DNA from: Omphiscola glabra
Taxonomy: Eukaryota; Mollusca; Gastropoda; Lymnaeidae
Direction: 5' to 3'
Assembly (NCBI GenBank): GCA_964017045.1
Contig: OZ024807.1
Span: 13,455,941-13,519,940, forward strand
Length of the DNA stretch: 64,000 nt
This document shows positions 57,566 to 64,000 of the stretch, piece after piece (positions within the stretch are counted from its first letter, which is position 1; every line of letters starts with the position of its first letter). A model generated the notes under the pieces. That model was given only the letters and a program-made list of their open reading frames with translations. It did not search any database and was not told the origin of the DNA. The position numbers and the translations under genes were made by a program.

Positions 57566-57795
57566 CACACCCTTCCACTGGGACTGATCCACCACATCCT
57601 TCCACTGGGACTGATCCACCACAACCTTCCATTGGGACTGATCCACCACAACCTTCCATTGGGACTGATCCACCACAACCTTCCATTGGTACTGATCCAC
57701 CACACCCTTCCATTGGGACTGATCCACAACATCCTTCCAATGGGACTGATCCACCACAACCTTCCATTGGGACTGATCCACCATATCCTTCCACC
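57566..57795. repeat. 27-bp minisatellite, ~8.5 copies
   Basis: The unit is GGGACTGATCCACCACAACC plus TTCCATT. Nine codons per unit give ORFs on both strands. Confidence 0.97.
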
Positions 57796-57825
57796 TCGGA
57801 CCGCTCTACTGCCTTACGTCTTCAT

Positions 57826-57959
57826 GCACGGACTCACATCTGAAGTACAGCAGACTCTACGCCACGTGATGCACGGACTCACATCTGAAGTACAGCAGAC
57901 TCTACGCCACGTGATGCACGGACTCACATCTGAAGTACAGCAGACTCTACGCCACGTGT
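57826..57959. repeat. 45-bp minisatellite, 3 copies
   Basis: The unit includes GTGATGCACGGACTCACATC and GAAGTACAGCAGACTCTACG. Near-perfect copies. Confidence 0.97.
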
Positions 57960-58380
57960 CCATCTCAGACTCGGTCTATAATGAGATGACGTCACATTAT
58001 AAATGCAATCAAAGTTTGAAAAGATTACTTGTGTTTTTCAACTCGCGTTTTTTTTTTCATTTTACGAAAATTTACCTGGGAAAAAAAAATCAACTGAAAA
58101 ATTTGGAAATAATACGAGAAAATGCACACACAAAAACAAAACAATTAATTCATGTATTGAAATTTAAAAAAATAAACACATTTTTTTTTTAAATTATGAA
58201 CACATAGATATTATATATCATTTACGGTCGGGGTAAAAAAAATCAGTCATCATCATAAATTTGCATCACAGTAGCATCAGAGTCTGATTCAAATAGAAAT
58301 AAATACACAGGATGGAGCACTTCTATAAGACGCCAGAAAATGACAATGGGGTCTAGTTATCTTGGCCGATTACTGTTTTT

Positions 58381-58483
58381 TTAACTTCGTGTTATTTCGA
58401 CCTGGATTTGTGCGCTATTGTCCCGACTGCTCTGCTTGTCAACGTCTTGACTGCCTCCGAAGCTGACACTCTGCACGAATGTA
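58381..58483 (-). CDS. Candidate terminal exon, unknown protein (very low confidence)
   Basis: The polypyrimidine-rich sequence ttcatttctctcgtcatgtattaccag precedes a short frame reading FVQSVSFGGSQDVDKQSSRD and ending QVEITRS, then stop. Hydrophilic and non-repetitive, but nothing links it to a gene. Confidence 0.15.
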
Positions 58484-59286
58484 CTGGTAATACATGACGA
58501 GAGAAATGAATCTTTGCAAAATAACAAGTCCATAAAGTAAATATGGTGGTTGCTTCCCTCGACAACAGCACCCCACCCCCTACGCCACCCTCCACACTCA
58601 TAACACACACTTATTTTTAAATTTCATTTCTGCAAGGATTGAGAGAAAGTCAGAGACAGTCTCCTTGTTACAGGTAGCCCAGAGTCTAACTCTAAATCAA
58701 TATATTTTCCTCAAACATCACGTTTGACATTTCCCAGAGGTAGCCACAGTCGTGAACGTCATGTATTATATCTGAGGCTCGGTTTCTCAGAGAAAAGGTT
58801 CAGATGACCAAAGATGTTTGGTTGTCACGTTGTGGACGCCTGCTCCGATGTCCAGCCTCCGGGGAGAATGCGAAATGGATTTTTAAAACAAATAAAGTGG
58901 AGAAATGGCAGCAGCTGGTCGTATCCACGTGTTGTAAAGTGTTAGATGGCGTATCACATTGAATAACGGGAGTAGAAGTCAGCTGCGCAATTAGCGGTGT
59001 TCGAGGAAAATCCATTTCGTTGACAGTTTGGGAGTTGTGTGTCTCAAGGTATTGTGTAGCGCTTTTGACGACACTTACTGTTAGATTGGCCCAGGGCTTT
59101 TGTGACCATTGAGCTCTCGGACTAATGCTAATTTTGGACAGTGGTCAAGAATTATAACCTGTTAATGGCTGCTTGAGAAATCAATATTTACAGAATTAAT
59201 ACTCAGAAAACAAATGTAATTCAAAATATACATCGATATTCGTAGATATATTTTTTATTGAAGGATTAAGTCAGACACATACATAA

Positions 59287-59455
59287 AGCACTAGTACACG
59301 ATAGCGACATCTTCATACAATATGCATCACGCACTAGTATACGATATCGACATCTTCATATCACATGCATCACGCACTAGTATACGATAGTGACATCTTC
59401 ATACAGCATGCATTACGCACTAGTATAAGATAACATCTTCATACAACATGCATCG
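59287..59455. repeat. ~44-bp minisatellite, 4 copies
   Basis: The unit includes GCACTAGTATACGATAGCGA and CATCTTCATACAACATGCAT. Confidence 0.92.
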
Positions 59456-59544
59456 GGCATTTCAATTTGACCCCGGAATGGGCTCCGCTGATGAAAAGTG
59501 GTAAATCATTGTAACAAATTCAGTTTAATAAAAATGGACATCAG

Positions 59545-59690
59545 CAAAACAAAGTATGTATGTGAAAACCTGGGGGGGGGGGGGAATAAGGCAACATAAC
59601 AAAGGACGTGTCGGCGAGAAGCCTTCATCAGTGAACAAACTACATTAAAAATAGAATTAAATAACACAAAGTAAGACGCGGCTGTAATAT
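59545..59690 (+). repeat. Dispersed repeat family D2, copy 3 (partial), with G13 tract
   Basis: ACAAAGTATG, GAAAACCTG followed by the G run (59572-59584), GAGAAGCCTTCATCAGTGAA and ACAAACTACATTAAAAATAG parallel 7855-8000. Confidence 0.45.
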
Positions 59691-60144
59691 AGTATTCGAG
59701 TGGACAGAAATTGCTCTAACTAAAAAGAGCGCAATTTAATTGTATTCAGCATTAAAAAAATTTTTTTTAAAAATAATAATAATGGTAACAATGCGGTGTT
59801 TAATGCGGTTGGAGCCCACCCTAACCTCCCTTGGCGCCCCGTGGCACATCGTTGACCTTAGCCCTATTTTCACCATCGGCTCTCACCTGTACCGGTATAA
59901 ATCACGGTGTGAAAAGAATGGTCAGACAGAGGAGACGGGTAAACAGGGACGAAGTCAATCTATAAGGAAACAGTGTTGAATTGTGGGACACACCAATCTA
60001 TTAATATACCACGTGACAACAATGTGGCTTGGTGTTTGATTAAATGACGTGTGATAATTTATGGGTAGAATTGTTGTTGTTTTTAAAGCAGAAAATTGAA
60101 ACCCAAACATAAAGCCAATGTCTCGAACCTTTCAGAATGGAATA

Positions 60145-60655
60145 TATGTTTGGCTCATATATTTGGCTCATATGTTTGGCTCATATGTTTGGCTCATATG
60201 TTTGGCTAATATGCTTTGCTCATATGTTTGACTCATAGGGTTGCTCATATGTTTGGCTCATATTTTTGGCTCATATCTTTGGCTCATATGTTTGGCTGCA
60301 TGTTTGGCTGCATGTTTGGCTAAAGTTTGGCTCATATGTTTGGCTCATATGTTTGGCTAATATGTTTGAATGCATGTTTGGCTAATGTTTGGCTCATTTG
60401 TTTGGCTCATATGTTTGGCTCATATGTTTGGCTCATATGTTTGGCTCATATGTTTGGCTCATATGTTTGGCTCATATGTTTGGCTCATATGTTTGGCTAA
60501 TATGTTTTGCTCATGTTTGGCTCATATGTTTGGCTCATATGTTTGGCTCATATATTTGGCTCATATGTTTGGCTCATATGTTTGGCTCGTATGTTTGGCT
60601 CATATCTTTGGCTCATATGTTTGGCTGCATGTTTGGCTAATGTTTGGCTAAAATA
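60145..60655. repeat. 13-bp minisatellite, ~38 copies
   Basis: The unit is GGCTCATATGTTT with a minor GGCTGCATGTTT variant. Thirteen is not a multiple of three, so all three plus frames read the same F-G-S-Y-V-W-L-I-C-L-A-H-M cycle. Confidence 0.97.
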
Positions 60656-60659
60656 CTCA

Positions 60660-61526
60660 ATTAACTATTCGTCAAAATCAAGTGATTTTTATTACGCTCT
60701 GCTAACAAATGTATATAAAATAAATGTATATATTTTAAAAAAGATAATATAGGTATAATTCACGGGGTAATGGATGAGGGAAAAGAGTAATCTGCGTAAG
60801 AATTGATGTATAATAAGATATTATGCAACTTTAAAATGGCCGACGATTATAGTCACGAAAACACGGTACGCATACGTTCTAAAATGAATACACGTCAAGG
60901 ATCCAAAAGACAAAAGAACTCAAGAGTATCAGCACAGGGAATGATAGGTACAACTATCCCCTCGTATCAGTGGAACGGATATTTAAAAAAAAAAAAAATT
61001 CTAGAAGATCCTAAGCCCAAAAAGAAATTTTGAATAAATGTGCAAGGGATGATTTTTAAAATAAAATTTTAATGTTGATTATAAGAATCTTCTGCTGGCC
61101 GTGTCTTACGCTGATGGCCTGTTAATTATTTTGTATTGATTGCAGCGTAAACCAGCAAGGGGGACAAAGAAAAAAAGGGCAAAGATGGTGGTTGAAAGAT
61201 TATCATTGATTTTAGTGCAGAGAGCCACCACCCCAAAAACAAAACAAGAAAGAAAAAAAAAACTTAAATTCCTAACCACGAGCATTTCAGTCCTTCAAAA
61301 AGTGGTGTCCGTCTTGGTGCTTTATTTATGTCCTTCTGAAAGTGGTGTCTATCTTGGTGCTGTAGGTTTTAGGGCAGAGGCCCGTGTACACATGTCATTG
61401 TAACGCAAGTTGATCTGAAAAGGATGATTAGATAAGTCTAAAATATATTGTCGACTTGTTTAATTAGTCAGTTGAATAGAAATAAAGGAGAATGAAACTA
61501 TGTGGATTTCCATTTATTTAGACTCT
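60660..61526. other. Non-coding stretch
   Basis: Short Lys-rich ORFs without family resemblance. A 36-bp direct repeat of the GTGGTGTC-ATCTTGGTGCTT type at 61300-61365. Confidence 0.35.
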
Positions 61527-63450
61527 GACCAGTTCCCTGGTTCCCCGCATAATTTCTACTAATTGACGCTGACAAGTTCCCTGGTTCCCCGCCTCATTCC
61601 TACTAGTTGACGCTGACAAGTTCCCTGGTTCCCCGCCTCATTCCCACTAATTGAAGCTGACATGTTCCCTGGTTCCCCGCCTCATTCCCACTAATTGACG
61701 CTGACAAGTTCCCTGGTTCCCCCCTCATTCCTACTAGTTGACGCTGACAAGTTCACTGGCTCCCCGCCTCATTCCTACTAGTTGACGCTGACAAGTTCCC
61801 TGGTTCCCCGCCTCATTCCTACTAGTTGACGCTGACAAGTTCACTGGTTCCCTGCCTTATTCCTACTAGTTGACGCTGACAAGTTCCCTGGTTCCCCGCC
61901 TCATTCCTACTAGTTGACGGTGGCAAGTTCCCTGGTTCCCCGCCTCATTCCTACTAGTTGACGCTGACAAGTTCCCTGGTTCCCCGCATCATTCTTACTA
62001 ATTGACGCTGACAAGTTCCCTTGTTCCCCGCCTAATTCCCACTAATTGACGCTGACAAGTTCCCTGGTTCCCCGCCTCATTCCTACTAGTTGGCACTGAC
62101 AAGTTCCCTGGTTCCCCGCCTCATTCCCACTAATTGACGCTGACATGTTCCCTGGTTCCCCGCCTCATTCCCACTAATTGACGCTGACAAGTTCCCTGGT
62201 TCCCCGCCTCATTCCTACTAGTTGACGCTGACGAGTTCCCTGGTTCCCCGCCTCATTCCTACTAGTTGACGCTGACAAGTTCCCTGGTTCCCCGCCTCAT
62301 TCCTACTAATTGACGCTGACAAGTTCCCTGGTTCCCCGCCTCATTCCTACTAGTTGACGCTGACGAGTTCCCTGGTTCCCCGCCTCATTCCTACTAGTTG
62401 ACGCTGACAAGTTCCCTGGTTACCCGCCTCATTCCTACTAGTTGACGCTGACAAGTTCCCTGGTTCCCTGCCTTATTCCTACTAGTTGACGCTGACAAGT
62501 TCCCTGGTTCCCCGCCTCATTCCTACTAGTTGACGGTGACAAGTTCCCTGGTTCCCCGCCTCATTCCTACTAGTTGACGCTGACAAGTTCCCTGGTTCCC
62601 CGCATCATTCTTACTAATTGACGCTGACAAGTTCCCTTGTTCCCCGCCTCATTCCCACTAATTGACGATGACAAGTTCCCTGGTTCCCCGCCTCATTCCT
62701 ACTAGTTGGCACTGACAAGTTCCCTGGTTCCCCGCCTCATTCCCACTAATTGACGCTGACATGTTCCCTGGTTCCCCGCCTCATTCCCACTAATTGACGC
62801 TGACAAGTTCCCTGGTTCCCCGCCTCATTCCTACTAGTTGACGCTGACGAGTTCCCTGGTTCCCCGCCTCATTCCTACTAGTTGACGCTGACAAGTTCCC
62901 TGGTTACCCGCCTCATTCCTACTAATTGACGCTGACAAGTTCCCTGGTTCCCCGCCTCATTCCTACTAGTTGACGCTGACGAGTTCCCTGGTTCCCCGCC
63001 TCATTCCTACTAGTTGACGCTGACGAGTTCCCTGGTTCCCCGCCTCATTCCTACTAGTTGACGCTGACAAATTCCCTGGTTCCCCGCCTCATTCCCACTA
63101 ATTGACGCTGACAAGTTCCCTGGTTCCCCGCCTCATTCCTACTAATTGACGCTGACAAGTTCCCTGGTTCCCCGCCTCATTCCTACTAGTTGACGCTGAC
63201 GAGTTCCCTGGTTCCCCGCCTCATTCCTACTAGTTGACGCTGACAAATTCCCTGGTTCCCCGCCTCATTCCCACTAATTGACGCTGACAAGTTCCCTGGT
63301 TCCCCGCCTCATTCCCACTAATTGACGCTGGCAAGTTCCATGGTTCCCCGCCTCATTCCTACTAGTTGAAGCTGTCGAGTTCCCCGCCTCATTCCCACTA
63401 ACTGACGCTGACAAGTTCCCTGGTTCCCCGCATCATTCCCACTAGTTGAG
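61527..63450. repeat. 44-bp satellite-like array, ~44 copies with higher-order structure
   Basis: The unit is CTACTAGTTGACGCTGACAA followed by GTTCCCTGGTTCCCCGCCTC and ATTC. Variant markers (GCATCATTCTTACTAATT) recur at 61985 and 62601, exactly 616 bp or 14 units apart, showing block duplication. Confidence 0.97.
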
Positions 63451-63707
63451 TCCCATGCGTTGGTTAAGCTGTACTCATGAGCTTTATTGATGAGCACTAC
63501 ATATTTACTCTGCTGTCCGTGAATGACGAATGGTAATACGGGATGCTTGCAGGGGCCTCTATCATTCCTCCCCTGTGTAGACGACAAAGCGTTGTTGAAG
63601 GAATGTGGGGTGTTATTAATCCACATTAATGTGTGAAACCGCTTTATTAAACAGATGGTGGTAATAAAGGGAAGTGACCTCATTCGGGTTAGAAAAAATG
63701 GAAATGA

Positions 63708-64000
63708 GCGCCTTTCAGTTAAGGATGATAGACCTTTCCCTTTCAGTTAAGGATGATAGACCTTTACCTTTCAGTTAAGGATGATAGACCTTTCCCTTTC
63801 AGTTAAAGATGATAGACCTTCCCCTTGTAGTTAAGGATGATATACCTTTCCCTTTCAGTTGATAGACCTTTCCCTTTCAATTAAAGATGATAGACCTTTC
63901 CCTTGTAGTTATGGATGTTAGACCTTTCCCTTTCAGTTAAGGATGATAAACCTTTACCTTTTCAGTTAAGGATGATATACCTTTCCCTTTCAGTCAAGGA
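63708..64000. repeat. ~28-bp minisatellite, ~10 copies, continues past the window edge
   Basis: The unit is CTTTCAGTTAAGGATGATAG ACCTTTCC with variants (CTTGTAGTTA, one shortened copy at ~63855). Confidence 0.95.

Noticed and set aside
60803..61403. Lys-rich ORFs of 76 and 87 codons
   Set aside because: Composition reflects A-rich sequence; no conserved pattern.

Overview
This is an AT-rich, intron-bearing, repeat-dense animal nuclear sequence. Spliceosomal GT-AG introns, non-LTR and Penelope retroelement remnants, many hAT-type MITEs and a vertebrate/mollusc-style core-2 branching glycosyltransferase gene all point to a metazoan. The branching style of that enzyme, which is strongly expanded in gastropods, suggests a mollusc, probably a heterobranch snail or slug. 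That assignment is an inference from family knowledge, not proven here.

Only one intact protein-coding gene can be supported. It lies on the minus strand (2742-14058) and encodes a Golgi type II membrane beta-1,6-N-acetylglucosaminyltransferase of the GCNT / Branch family. I could assemble it from five coding exons (14046-12965, 7837-7754, 4392-4253, 3386-3255, 2932-2742). Every junction is GT-AG and phase-compatible, the summed coding length is 1629 nt (542 residues plus stop), and there is no internal stop. The 84-nt second exon falls in no long open frame. The introns are filled with transposon remnants: an RTE-like LINE tail, a second LINE 3' end, a ~1 kb hAT-like element, SINE-like pieces, a foldback element and a 15-bp minisatellite.

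The rest of the window (about 14-64 kb) is intergenic or intronic and is dominated by tandem repeats. I count more than thirty minisatellites with unrelated units (13 to 64 bp), together roughly a quarter of the window. The largest are a 21-bp array at 20.7-23.3 kb (~124 copies) and a 44-bp array at 61.5-63.45 kb (~44 copies), both with higher-order periodicity. Most long ORFs in the window are artefacts of repeat units whose length is a multiple of three.

Between the arrays lie transposon relics: LINE 3' ends (10.7, 32.8, 44.6-45.5, 50.6 kb), a Penelope-type GIY-YIG endonuclease fragment (20.45 kb), hAT MITEs with clear 8-bp target duplications (38.3, 48.2, 53.3, 55.9 kb), and foldback elements. 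The most striking foldbacks are two exactly 299-bp copies (31418-31716 and 52156-52454), each flanked by a different perfect 9-bp direct repeat, which is the signature of Mutator-like elements. One of these sits nested in a hAT-like element. An unnamed dispersed repeat carries a sequence matching the CTCF core consensus in two of its three copies.
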